A stretch of DNA of 64,000 nt from Salinivenus lutea (lineage in GTDB: Bacteria > Bacteroidota > Rhodothermia > Rhodothermales > Salinibacteraceae), in contig NCRC01000013.1 in NCBI GenBank assembly GCA_002894685.1, positions 25,937 to 89,936 of the forward strand. The letters are read 5' to 3'. Below are positions 50,930 through 59,250 of the stretch, piece by piece. A model generated the notes under the pieces. It worked only from the letters and a program-made list of their open reading frames with translations. It had not been told where the DNA came from and did not search any database. The first letter of the stretch is position 1. Each line of letters opens with the position of its first letter. The translations under genes and the position numbers were made by a program.

Positions 50930-51826
50930 ATGGAGCTTCGTCACCTGCGGTACTTTACAGCCCTCGCCGAGGAATTGCACTTTGGCCGGGCGGCCGACGC
51001 CGTGTTCGTCGCCCAGTCTACGCTTAGTCAACAGATTCAAACGTTTGAGACCGAACTCGGCGTCCAGTTGTTCGACCGGTCGGCGCAGGGGGTGACGCTG
51101 ACGGACGCGGGCCGCACCTTTCTGCCCTACGCCAAACGCGTCCTCCGGGAGGCGCGGCGCGCCCGATCGGTGGCGCGGGCGGCGCGGGACGGGCTGGCCG
51201 GGCTGCTCCGCGTCACCTACGAGGCGACGGCAATGCGGAGCGGCCTGCCCGCGGTCATCAAGGCGTTTCGGGAGCGGCGGCCCCACGGCGAGCTCGACCT
51301 GGCCGAGCAGACGACCCGCGAGCAGGTCACCGCCCTTCGCGAGGAGGAATCGGACGTGGGCTTTTTGTTTCTCCCCGTCAACGAGCGGGGGCTGCACGTG
51401 CGCCCTCTCTTTACCGCCCCAATGGTGGTGGTGCTGCCCGAGGGGCACCGCCTCGCCGGCCGGGACGAGGTGCCGGTACGCGAGCTGGAGCACGAGCCGC
51501 ACGTGACGTGGGCCCGCAGCAAGGCCCCGCGCCTCTACGACGCCTACGTGCGCGCCTGCCACGACGCCGGATTTACGCCCGAGATTATTCAGGAGATCGA
51601 GCGGGGCGAAAGCTTCCTGGGCCTCGTGGAGGCGGGCCTGGGGGTCTCCGTCGCCCACGCCTCCAACGTCCACGTGCAGCGTCCCGGCGTGCGCTACGCA
51701 ACCATTGTCGAGCCCAGCGTCCCCCTCACCCTCGGCCTCGCCACCCGGCACGAGGACGCGTCGCCCCTGCTGGAGCGGTTTCTGACGACTGTGGAGGAGG
51801 AGCAGGCGTTCGGGAACTCCGTGTAA
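50930..51826 (+). CDS. LysR-family transcriptional regulator
   Basis: 298 residues from the Met at 50930 (MELRHLRYFTALAEELHFGR). The winged helix-turn-helix (AADAVFVAQSTLSQQIQTFE, TELGVQLFDRSAQGVTLTDA) is followed by a linker helix and a periplasmic-binding-protein-like effector domain (LDLAEQTTREQVTALREEES, LFTAPMVVVLPEGHRLAG, FLGLVEAGLGVSVAH). The sequence upstream to 50852 is in frame but precedes the invariant start motif. It is divergent from the MFS transporter and probably controls it. Its stop is 10 bases from that of the converging methyltransferase gene. Confidence 0.93.
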   Translation: MELRHLRYFTALAEELHFGRAADAVFVAQSTLSQQIQTFETELGVQLFDRSAQGVTLTDAGRTFLPYAKRVLREARRARSVARAARDGLAGLLRVTYEATAMRSGLPAVIKAFRERRPHGELDLAEQTTREQVTALREEESDVGFLFLPVNERGLHVRPLFTAPMVVVLPEGHRLAGRDEVPVRELEHEPHVTWARSKAPRLYDAYVRACHDAGFTPEIIQEIERGESFLGLVEAGLGVSVAHASNVHVQRPGVRYATIVEPSVPLTLGLATRHEDASPLLERFLTTVEEEQAFGNSV

Positions 51827-51836
51827 GCCCCGCCGC

Positions 51837-52532
51837 CTACTCGTTTTTCTCGTCGACCCTGAAGCTGTCGATTTCCCCGGAGATGTCGGTCAGATCCGCG
51901 GGCACGTCCGCCGGCACGGTCCAGAGGTAGACTCGCTCCGGGCCCGTGTTGCCCTCCCCCGCATACACCGCCCGCTCCGGCGTCCAGGTGCCCATCCGAA
52001 AGTCGTGGGAGACGATTCGGTCGCCCGGATCGAGCTCCCGGAGCAGCTTGGGGCGCAGGCGGATGTTGACCTCGGGCCAGAGGTACAGGGTGACCACCGT
52101 CGCATCCTCGAGGTTGGCATTGAATAGGTCTCCCTGCCGAAACCGCACCTTGTCCGCCACGCCAGCCGCCCGCGCCCGGGCCCGGGCCTTGGCCACGAGC
52201 GCCGAGTCGATCTCAATGCCGACCCCGCGTGCCCCGTACTTTTTGGCGGCGGCAATGGGAATGCGCCCATCCCCGCTCCCAAGGTCGTATACCACATCGT
52301 CCGACGAGACCCCCGCCACCTGGAGCATCGTGTCCACGACGGCCGACGTGGTCGGAACGTAGGGCGCGTCCTTGTCGGTAGAGTCCGCATCCGACGCGCC
52401 CGACGGCACCGTCCGGGCCAGCGAGTCGGAAACCGAGGTGTCCGGGGCCTGCGCCGTCGCCTCTCCCCCCCCTGCGATTAGCAGAAGCGTGGAGAGCAGC
52501 ACGAAAGCGATCCTCTGAGGCAGTGAACCCAT
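51837..52532 (-). CDS. Class I SAM-dependent methyltransferase with signal peptide, second
   Basis: 231 residues. A signal peptide (RIAFVLLSTLLLIAGGGEAT, then AQAP) precedes a disordered Ser/Asp-rich segment and then YVPTTSAVVDTMLQVAG. Motif I is VVYDLGSGDGRIPIAAAKKY, the acidic loop VGIEIDSALVAKARARA, and VVTLYLWPEVNIRLRPKLLR and GDRIVSHDFRMGTW complete the fold. DLGSGDGRI with IEID is typical of the DOT1-like/protein-methyltransferase branch of class I enzymes. Like the 44699 protein it appears to be exported, which is unexplained. Substrate unknown. Confidence 0.86.
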   Translation of the reverse strand: MGSLPQRIAFVLLSTLLLIAGGGEATAQAPDTSVSDSLARTVPSGASDADSTDKDAPYVPTTSAVVDTMLQVAGVSSDDVVYDLGSGDGRIPIAAAKKYGARGVGIEIDSALVAKARARARAAGVADKVRFRQGDLFNANLEDATVVTLYLWPEVNIRLRPKLLRELDPGDRIVSHDFRMGTWTPERAVYAGEGNTGPERVYLWTVPADVPADLTDISGEIDSFRVDEKNE

Positions 52533-52915
52533 GGTAGGGGCGGTGAAAATGGGCAGGGCAGACGATTGACGGAATTACGGGCGGGATCCCCCCAGCCGTC
52601 GCGCGAAACGGTGGAGGCCACGGTCTTCCGCCCCGAATTCGGCCACATCCTGGGGCTGGTAAGCAACGAAACGACGATGCAGGACGGCCACCGGGAAAGG
52701 GGCAGGCACTGCGACCAACAACAGCGTATGATGCACCCCACCATCGAGACGACCGACTTTTTCTCATCGGAGCTCTTCGACGGGACGGTTCCGCCCGTTG
52801 AGCGGCTCTGCACGGACGACCGGGCGGCCCAAGGCGACGGATCGCCCGGCCGATCTTCAAGCCCGAGTACGGGAGTGCTCTCGCCTCACCCCTCCTCCGC
52901 CGCCCGTCCCCAACC
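52533..52915. other. Intergenic region, no gene seen
   Basis: Upstream of the second exported methyltransferase. The open frames crossing it on both strands are low-complexity and disagree with one another. I see no family motif and no clear operator. Confidence 0.4.
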
Positions 52916-52957
52916 AAAAACGCCCGACCTGGGATGAGGGGGCATCCCGGCCGGGCG
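52916..52957 (-). terminator. Intrinsic terminator on the minus strand
   Basis: Bases 52921-52957 form a long hairpin: CGCCCG and GGGATG blocks pair with CGGGCG and CATCCC, with one mismatch and one bulge. It is followed on the minus strand by TTTTTGG (complement of 52914-52920). The nearest gene on that strand is the PH-like small protein whose stop is 153 bases upstream. Confidence 0.55.
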
Positions 52958-53109
52958 AATGCTTGCGAACCTCAGCTATCTAATGGTCACAAGCACCCTT
53001 ACGTACTTTATCGCGGGCGTTCTGTTCTCGCTCCTTCCGACACAGCGCGTCAGGACCCCAACAGCAACGGGGTGCCCGACAGTCCCGACGAACAAACGGA
53101 AAGGCCCCC

Positions 53110-53484
53110 TCAGTGCCGGCGCTTTACCGTCACGCCCCGCTCCTCAAGCGCCCGCTCCCAGAAAAAGGCGCCCTTCACCCGAAGCACAAGGGGATTCCCT
53201 CGGCCCGCGCTGTGAATCCTGAGGTTTGGTCCGGCCGTCGAGGACCATTTATCGACGGTCGTAATGTCTGAAAGCGCGATCTGCTCCTCAACGGGTCCCG
53301 TCCACCCCCACCCCGAAAGCACCAACACCTCGTCGTAGAGCTCCAGGCGGGCAAACCAGCAAGTCGATCCGGAATGCAATGCGACCGGCTTTGACAAAAC
53401 GGGAGCCTCGACCGACTGGCCTGTGAGGGTGCGAAGAGAGCGTGAGAGAACGGACGGAGCCATTCGTCGCTGCAAGGTTTTCAT
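53110..53484 (-). CDS. Small conserved-looking hypothetical protein (PH-like beta domain)
   Basis: 124 residues from the Met at 53484 (MKTLQRRMAPSVLSRS); the Met at 53463 is also possible. The core reads as alternating strands ending in one helix: CWFARLELYDEVLVLSGWGW, EEQIALSDITTVDKW, NLRIHSAGRGNPLVLRVKGA, FFWERALEERGVTVKRR. This is the order of a bacterial PH-like domain (antiparallel strands plus C-terminal helix). No signal peptide is seen. I do not recognise a named family and assign no function. It is probably monocistronic and ends at the hairpin 150 bases downstream. Confidence 0.65.
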   Translation of the reverse strand: MKTLQRRMAPSVLSRSLRTLTGQSVEAPVLSKPVALHSGSTCWFARLELYDEVLVLSGWGWTGPVEEQIALSDITTVDKWSSTAGPNLRIHSAGRGNPLVLRVKGAFFWERALEERGVTVKRRH

Positions 53485-53542
53485 ATCGAAGCGAGCACAG
53501 GTCAGATAACCAATGCGCCGCACAGAGCACTGTTCTCTGCAC

Positions 53543-53809
53543 GGTCTATGGTGGGGGTCCGGGAGATTGCATCCGGCACGGTACATGCCCTCAAAGACCA
53601 GGCCATGCCCTCGATCGCCACATGAAGGAGCAGAGAACCTGAGTGGGCAACCAGATCCGCCTGGCTTTCAGACTTTTCGAACCCCTCTTTCCTTCTTCGA
53701 CCTTCGGGGCCTCCGTTCGAGGAGGCGTCCCTTGAGGCGTTGTAACGACCAGTTCGAGTATTCGTCTGTTGGTATGAACCCGTAACACCGGACCCCCACC
53801 CCGTAGACC
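53543..53809. repeat. Inverted-repeat-bounded segment, MITE-like
   Basis: GGTCTATGGTGGGGGTCCGG at 53543-53562 and its near reverse complement at 53788-53809 (as GGTCTACGGGGTGGGGGTCCGG on the minus strand) enclose about 225 bases with no convincing gene. A third copy of GGTGGGGGTCCGGG lies at 29083-29096, just past the stop of a GH2 gene. No target-site duplication is evident. It could be a non-autonomous mobile element or a structured RNA. Confidence 0.4.
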
Positions 53810-53970
53810 ATTCCGGAAAGCTTCTCCCTCGGCGCCCCGACCGGCACAGGGCCCCGCCTACGTGCCAGGGGCCGTTGTCGAGAAGATCGTCCTGTATCGT
53901 CTATTCTCCGGGGTGGGGGCCGTCGGGTGATCACGTATCCCGGCAGACTCTCCCAAATGCCCCCACCAAG

Positions 53971-54261
53971 ATGCAGCACGAGAACGGCACCGAGGAGCAC
54001 CGGCAGGATCCCTCTCCCTCATCCGCCTGGGCCCCGAAATACGAGGCCGTGGCCCAGGCGTGGAGCGATCTGGACGACGGCGAGGCCCTCCTGCTCTCGG
54101 ATCTCACAAAAGACGATGTGAAGCGCCTCCGCCGCCTGTTCTACAAGCGGTTCGGAAAAATTAACGTCCTGGTGCGGTCCGTAGAGCAAGACGACGGGAC
54201 GCACAAGGCCGTGGTCCGGGCCCGCGAGGGACGGGAATACCTGTGGCAAACCCCACGGTAG
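53971..54261 (+). CDS. Small hypothetical cytoplasmic protein
   Basis: 96 residues from the ATG at 53971 (MQHENGTEEHRQDPSPSSAW). After a polar leader it shows a regular alpha/beta pattern: KYEAVAQAWSDLDDGEALLL, SDLTKDDVKRLRRLFYKRFG, KINVLVRSVEQDDGTHKAVV, and RAREGREYLW. The charge balance and lack of low complexity favour a real gene. No signal peptide or membrane segment. Family not recognised and no function assigned. It converges with the DUF4382 lipoprotein gene. Confidence 0.6.
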   Translation: MQHENGTEEHRQDPSPSSAWAPKYEAVAQAWSDLDDGEALLLSDLTKDDVKRLRRLFYKRFGKINVLVRSVEQDDGTHKAVVRAREGREYLWQTPR

Positions 54262-54288
54262 CCGCCCTCCCCGGTCCGCCGGCCGCCG

Positions 54289-54936
54289 TTACGCCTCCCC
54301 GCCGTCGGTCGTATCGGTCGCGGTGGTGTCGCCGTTGGCGACCACGGATTGCGCGTGCACCACGGGCTTGAAGATGTACATGCCCGACTGCCCGGCCTTC
54401 ACGAACGAGTCCGCAACGCTGAAGTCAAGCGTGACCTCCGCCTCGTCCGTCGGGCTCTTGAGCGTGACCGGCTCGAAGTTGATCTTGACACCGGTTTCGG
54501 AGGCACTGGGCTGCTTGAGATCGGCTTCCGCCGTATCGCCGCTGGCCGTTTCGTACAGCACGTTCGCCGTATCGGCCGTCACGAGCCGGATCTGGCTAAA
54601 GGTTCCCCGCAGGCTGTCGGTACTCGCAAGGGCCGTGTCGACCCCCGCCTGGAGCTTCGTTAGGTCCACGGTGAAGGCCGAATCCGAGAGGATCTCGACG
54701 CCTCCCTCCTCGGCGTCTCCCTCTCCGCTGTCGGTCGCGGAGACGACGGCGACTCGTTCAATCGTGACGAGGGCCTGCACCACATCGCCGGGAGCATCGG
54801 TGAGCCGCACGTTAAAGGTGCCGGGCGCGAGGCCCTGCTCCTCTTCGCTGGCCGGACCGGTGGCGTCGCAGGCCATCAGGCCCAGGAGTCCGAATCCAAC
54901 GGTCAGCGCCAAGAGGGAACGGGTAAAACGAGACAT
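54289..54936 (-). CDS. DUF4382-domain lipoprotein
   Basis: 215 residues from the Met at 54936, with lipobox GLMAC (Cys23). The DUF4382 pattern is present: GTFNVRLTDAPGDVVQALVT, FTVDLTKLQAGVDTALAST, RGTFSQIRLVTADTANVLY, GVKINFEPVTLKSPTDEAEV, and SFVKAGQSGMYIFKPVVHAQ. Such proteins are secreted or surface lipoproteins with an immunoglobulin-like fold and no known activity. The C-terminal tail is Asp/Thr-rich. Probably a single-gene transcript. Confidence 0.88.
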   Translation of the reverse strand: MSRFTRSLLALTVGFGLLGLMACDATGPASEEEQGLAPGTFNVRLTDAPGDVVQALVTIERVAVVSATDSGEGDAEEGGVEILSDSAFTVDLTKLQAGVDTALASTDSLRGTFSQIRLVTADTANVLYETASGDTAEADLKQPSASETGVKINFEPVTLKSPTDEAEVTLDFSVADSFVKAGQSGMYIFKPVVHAQSVVANGDTTATDTTDGGEA

Positions 54937-55113
54937 ATTCAAAGGGGACCGATTCCAAAGGGTGGTGGGGGTGGACCGCCCGGCCACGGCGGACGCTTCG
55001 TGCATCGGCCTCGCCGGAGCGGTATGCGGACAGGGGACGAGGGCAACCGCCCATCGTTACACAACCGGCCGGACCACGGCGGAGGCACATCGGACCCCCC
55101 GCTCTCCCGGCCT

Positions 55114-55599
55114 CTACAACAGCCGGTACATCACGTGCGCATCGACCCGCCCCCGCTCGGCGTGGTCGAATGCGTGCGGCAGGGTGCCGACAATCTCGAA
55201 GCCCATGTCCGTCCACAGCCGAATGGCGGCCTCATTGGTCGCCACGACGAGGTTGTACTGCATGGCCGCAAAGCCCATTCGGCGCGCCGCGTTGAGCGAG
55301 TGTGCGCACATCGCCCGCCCGATCCCCTGCCGGCGGGCGTCGGCCCGAACCATGTATCCTGCGTTGCAGACGTGCCCGCCCCGTCCGGGCTGGTTCGCCT
55401 TCAGGTAGTACGTGCCGAGCACCTCCCCGTCGCGCTCGGCAACGTAGCAGGCCCGCGGGGCCTCCATCCAGAGCCGGAGCGCCTCGGCGCGGGGCGTGTC
55501 GGACGGATAGGCGTACGTGGTCCCTTCCGACACCACATCGTGAAAGATTTGCCAGACGGCCTCCCGGTCGCGCGCCTCGGCGGAACGAATGTCGACCAT
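55114..55599 (-). CDS. GNAT-family N-acetyltransferase
   Basis: 161 residues from the Met at 55599 (MVDIRSAEARDREAVWQIFH); the Met at 55608 is also possible. Acetyl-CoA binding motif A is recognisable in GYMVRADARRQGIGRAMCAH, with strand four GTYYLKANQPGRGGHVCNAG and the C-terminal QYNLVVATNEAAIRLWTDMG, FEIVGTLPHAF. It resembles the L-amino-acid/phosphinothricin acetyltransferase-like branch of the superfamily. The substrate is uncertain. Confidence 0.9.
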   Translation of the reverse strand: MVDIRSAEARDREAVWQIFHDVVSEGTTYAYPSDTPRAEALRLWMEAPRACYVAERDGEVLGTYYLKANQPGRGGHVCNAGYMVRADARRQGIGRAMCAHSLNAARRMGFAAMQYNLVVATNEAAIRLWTDMGFEIVGTLPHAFDHAERGRVDAHVMYRLL

Positions 55600-55655
55600 G
55601 GGAACCATAGGGGAGTGCAAGCCACTGCGCACCGGCCGTCGCCTCGTTCCGTCCG

Positions 55656-58244
55656 CTACGGGCGCTCGTCGGACGGAGCGTCTTCCCGCAACGGCTCAAT
55701 GTCGACCGCCTGCGGCTCGTCGTCGAGGAGGTGCTCAACGAAGTAGTCGGCCCGGTGCCAGAACCAGTAGTCGCTCATGTCCCCGTAACCGTGACGCTGC
55801 CCGGGAAAGACGAAGAAGTCGAACCGCTTGTTGGCCTCGATGAGGGCCTTTGCCATCCGGTAGGTGTTGGCGGGGTGGACGTTGTTGTCGATCGTGCCCG
55901 TCGTGAGTAGGAGATCGCCCTCTAGGCGCCCGGCCAGCGCCGAATTCTTGTCGATGTCGTACTCCCAGGCCACCTCGCCGGAATCGTTTTCAGTCTGCTC
56001 TACCCCGTGGTGGGTCTCCGACCACCATCGATTGTACACGTCGTTCTCGTGGTTGCCCGACGAGGCCACCCCCACCTTGAAGACATCCGGGTACTGCGTG
56101 AGGGCCGCCGTCGTCAGGAAGCCGCCGCCGGAGTGCCCGTAGATGCCGACGCGGTCGCCGTCAATGTAGTCGTGGCGGCTGGCGAGCTGTTCGATCGCCG
56201 CCTTCTTGTCCGCGAGCGGGTAGTCGCGCAGGTTCCCGTAGCCGTAGGTGTGGTAGTTTCGCGAGCGGTCGGGGTGGCCGCCCCGGTGGCCCACCGTCAC
56301 CACGATGAAGCCGAGCTGGGCGAGGCCAACCTCGTCCCCGCTCGGGTCGAAGAACTTCGGCACGGCCTCCGTCTGCGGGCCGGGGTAGACGTACGTGATG
56401 ATCGGATACTCCTTGTCCGGGTCGAAGTCGAAGGGCTTGTACATGACCCCGTAGAGGTCGGTGACGCCGTCGGCGGCCGTCACCTCAACCGTCTCGGGCA
56501 TCTGCCAGCCCGCCGCCTCCAGCCTCGAAAGGTCGGCCGTCTGCAGCTCTGTGACGACGTCTCCCTCCCGGTTGCGAACCACGGAGACGGGGGCGGTATC
56601 GACCCGGCTGTACTGATCCACAAAGAAGCGGGCCGACTCGCTCATCTCGGCCCGATGGTCGTGGTTGCTCTCGTTGAGGAGCCGGAGGTTGGACCCGTCG
56701 AGGGTGACGCGGTAGAGGTGGTCGTAGTACGGGTCCTCGCCCTCCTCTCGCCCGTTCGCCGTAAAGTACACGACGCCGTTCTCTTCGTCCACGGCGTTGA
56801 TCTCGTCGACGTGCCAGGCGCCCTCGGTCAGCCGGTTCTTCAGCGTGCCGTCGGGTCCGTACCGGTAGATGTGCGACCAGCCGTCCCGCTCCGAAATCCA
56901 GAGCACGTCGCCACTCGGCAGCCGCTCCGGGCGCTGCGTGTGGAAGTAGGTGTTGAAGCGTTCCTCCACGACCACCTGCTCGGTCGCCCCGGTTTCGGCG
57001 TCGGCCACGACGAGATCGGCCTTCGTGCGGTCGCGGCTGTGGCGAAGGTACCAGAGGCGGTCGGAGCCCGCCGAGAGCCATACGTCGCGGCGCGGCGCCT
57101 CGGCGCCCGGATAGTGAAACTGCCGGTCGTCCATGATCGAGAGATCCTGGTCCGTCCACGTCGAGTCCTGCACCCGCACCTTCTCGTCGGCGGTCAGGTC
57201 GTACACCCAAATCTCCGACGTGCCCACGCTGTCCTCGCCCGGCATGGCGTACTTGTAGGTCTCCAGTTCCGGCCGGTCGTTGCCGGTGGCATGCACCACC
57301 CACAGATCCTCGACGGCGCGCTGGTCCTCGCGCACCAGAGCAAACCGGCGAGAGTCCTTCGCCCAGGTGATGTCGGCCCGCGTCCGCTCGTCCAGCTCCT
57401 CCCTCTTTTCGCTGTCGACCGTCCCCTGTCCGCTGTTATTGGCCGCGTAGCTGTAGTACTGCTCCCCGTCGGTCGTCAGGCGCGTCTCCTCCACCTCCAA
57501 CTCCTCGACCGCCTCCTCGGCGTCCTCTCCGTCCTTCCCGCGGCGGGCATCCAGCACCCGGTCGTACGCCTCCCCCGACATCTTCCAGAGGTCGTAGTTG
57601 CGGGCGAAGACGACCGTCTCCCCGTCCGGCGACACGCTCGCCCAGCTCGGGTGGTCGTCCGGCTCCTCGTAGTCCTCGAGGGTTCGCAGCGTGCCGGTCT
57701 CCAGGTCGTATTCGAAGTGAAACACCTTCTTCTCTGCCGACTCGTCGTCGGTCGCGTCTTCTCCGTCCTGCTTCTTCTGCTCCTCCTCGACCTCACGCTC
57801 GGCCTCGTCCTCCTCCTGCGAAGACGTCACGTCGAACTCCAGCGTCGTCTCGTCGACGAAGCGAATGTTCTCGATGGGCAGGTGCTTGGCGTCCCACGGG
57901 TCCTGGGTGATGCGGGTGAGCTCGGCGGCCAGGCGCTCCCGGTCGAACATCTCCCGCTGCGTCCCCGCCTCCGGGTCGACCACCCAGTAGCGCGTGCCCT
58001 CGGCGGTCTCAAAGCGATACCAGAACCGCTCCCCGCCCTCGATCCACTGCGGATCGATCGTCAAATCGTAGGCCATGTCTTCGATCTCGTACGGGGCAAA
58101 TTGGGTGGCAAGCTCGTAGTTGGCACTGCCGGGGCCGCCCACCCGCTCGGGCTCTCCCGCTGGATCGGCCTCCTGCCCGATCGCCGACGTGGCGGGGAGG
58201 AGGGCGAGAAGCGCCCCGAGGAGGAGCCCCCACCCGGCGGACAT
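55656..58244 (-). CDS. S9-family (dipeptidyl peptidase IV-like) serine peptidase, exported
   Basis: 862 residues from the Met at 58244 (MSAGWGLLLGALLALLPATS), with a signal peptide. The N-terminal eight-bladed propeller (e.g. DHPSWASVSPDGETVVFARN, WLSAGSDRLWYLRHSRDRTK) includes an acidic insert rich in Glu and Asp at about 200-230. The alpha/beta-hydrolase domain carries Ser705 in YGHSGGGFL, Asp786 in GTIDNNVHPANT and His818 in FPGQRHGYGD. NLRDYPLADKKAAIEQLA is also typical. It cleaves peptides in the periplasm or outside the cell, probably removing N-terminal dipeptides. Monocistronic as far as can be seen. Confidence 0.94.
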   Translation of the reverse strand: MSAGWGLLLGALLALLPATSAIGQEADPAGEPERVGGPGSANYELATQFAPYEIEDMAYDLTIDPQWIEGGERFWYRFETAEGTRYWVVDPEAGTQREMFDRERLAAELTRITQDPWDAKHLPIENIRFVDETTLEFDVTSSQEEDEAEREVEEEQKKQDGEDATDDESAEKKVFHFEYDLETGTLRTLEDYEEPDDHPSWASVSPDGETVVFARNYDLWKMSGEAYDRVLDARRGKDGEDAEEAVEELEVEETRLTTDGEQYYSYAANNSGQGTVDSEKREELDERTRADITWAKDSRRFALVREDQRAVEDLWVVHATGNDRPELETYKYAMPGEDSVGTSEIWVYDLTADEKVRVQDSTWTDQDLSIMDDRQFHYPGAEAPRRDVWLSAGSDRLWYLRHSRDRTKADLVVADAETGATEQVVVEERFNTYFHTQRPERLPSGDVLWISERDGWSHIYRYGPDGTLKNRLTEGAWHVDEINAVDEENGVVYFTANGREEGEDPYYDHLYRVTLDGSNLRLLNESNHDHRAEMSESARFFVDQYSRVDTAPVSVVRNREGDVVTELQTADLSRLEAAGWQMPETVEVTAADGVTDLYGVMYKPFDFDPDKEYPIITYVYPGPQTEAVPKFFDPSGDEVGLAQLGFIVVTVGHRGGHPDRSRNYHTYGYGNLRDYPLADKKAAIEQLASRHDYIDGDRVGIYGHSGGGFLTTAALTQYPDVFKVGVASSGNHENDVYNRWWSETHHGVEQTENDSGEVAWEYDIDKNSALAGRLEGDLLLTTGTIDNNVHPANTYRMAKALIEANKRFDFFVFPGQRHGYGDMSDYWFWHRADYFVEHLLDDEPQAVDIEPLREDAPSDERP

Positions 58245-58489
58245 GGCCCCCGACGCCGAGAATCGCAACGGGTTCAGAACAGAACGAGAGGGACGGAAAC
58301 TCTTGGTCTCCGGCGATTCTGTTTCCAACGAGGACGCGACGCACATACGTGTGGTGGGGGACGCGAAAAAGTGACTGTGGATGCGCTCTTTCAAGGCGTG
58401 GGCGCCCACCTGGTTCACTGCTCCTCTGCGTGCGGCCTCTCCGTTCTCCTTTCCGGCCGCGGCGCCGCACGACCTGGGGTCGCGAGGGG

Positions 58490-58972
58490 CTACGAGGCGC
58501 CGTCGCCTCTCCACTGCCACGGCGGCGTCGGAGTCGGTTGGGACCACAGCCCCCGCTCGGCCGCCCGCGCACGCCGCTCCAGTCGACGGAGCCTGTCGGC
58601 CGAGGGGGCCTGTTCGGGATCGTGCCACGCGAGCCCCCGCCGCACCAACAGGGCCGACAGGTCCGCCCCGTCGATCTCCATTCGCACGACCGGCCGCCCG
58701 TGCGCGTCGTGATCCTCAACCGAGACGCGAACCGTCTGCCCGCCGATCAGTCGCTGAACGGTCTGCTGGACGGTGCCGCCGTACGGCTGCGTCCCCTCGG
58801 GCGCGTCGACCCCCCACAGCCGCACGTCCGTCAGGCGGCCCTCCTCCCGCAGCACACGATAGGTGTCGCCGTTGTGCACGGCCATGCCCTTCGCCCGGAG
58901 GAGGCTCTGAGCCTCCGCCGCAGCGGGACGGACAAGCATGATGACAAGAAAAACCACCCGCGAGTACTGCAT
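58490..58972 (-). CDS. Secreted thermonuclease-family nuclease
   Basis: 160 residues with a signal peptide (VVFLVIMLVRPAAAEAQ). The SNase-like fold is shown by GMAVHNGDTYRVL, VRLWGVDAPEGTQPYG, VRVSVEDHDAHGRPVVRM, ALLVRRGLAWHDP and LERRARAAERGLWSQ. Relative to staphylococcal nuclease, the Ca-binding/catalytic set Asp36 (NGDT), Arg51, Asp56 and Glu59 is retained, while the first Asp of the usual DGDT is Asn34. It degrades DNA or RNA outside the cytoplasm. Confidence 0.88.
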   Translation of the reverse strand: MQYSRVVFLVIMLVRPAAAEAQSLLRAKGMAVHNGDTYRVLREEGRLTDVRLWGVDAPEGTQPYGGTVQQTVQRLIGGQTVRVSVEDHDAHGRPVVRMEIDGADLSALLVRRGLAWHDPEQAPSADRLRRLERRARAAERGLWSQPTPTPPWQWRGDGAS

Positions 58973-59250
58973 AACGCCTCCACACCGCGTCGAAAATCAC
59001 TACGGGGACGAGATACAAAAAGAATGCCAAACTCATCTCACCTCTCACCCTGCTTTGTGCCTGTTTTCTCACTTTTATCAATCTCATCCTGACGTTATAC
59101 ATCCACGGTGAATTCGTCTACCAAACAACGACGATCCGCACAATACGAACGCACCGGGCGTCCGCACTTCTCGCTCGGGACCCTTTCCCTGCGTCCGGGC
59201 CGCACGCGACGGCACGGCCCCTCACGACCGGCGGGCCCGCTCCTTCCCCG
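58973..59250. other. AT-richer promoter region
   Basis: 278 bases between the divergent nuclease and T9SS cargo genes. Bases 58995-59105 are visibly AT-richer (ACAAAAAGAATGCC, TTTTCTCACTTTTATCAATC), as expected for promoters in both directions. No operator or small gene identified. Confidence 0.45.

Noticed and set aside
52566..52937. A 123-codon plus-strand frame in the gap after the second exported methyltransferase
   Set aside because: No regular secondary-structure pattern or motif, Ser/Pro-rich end, and it runs through the terminator hairpin.
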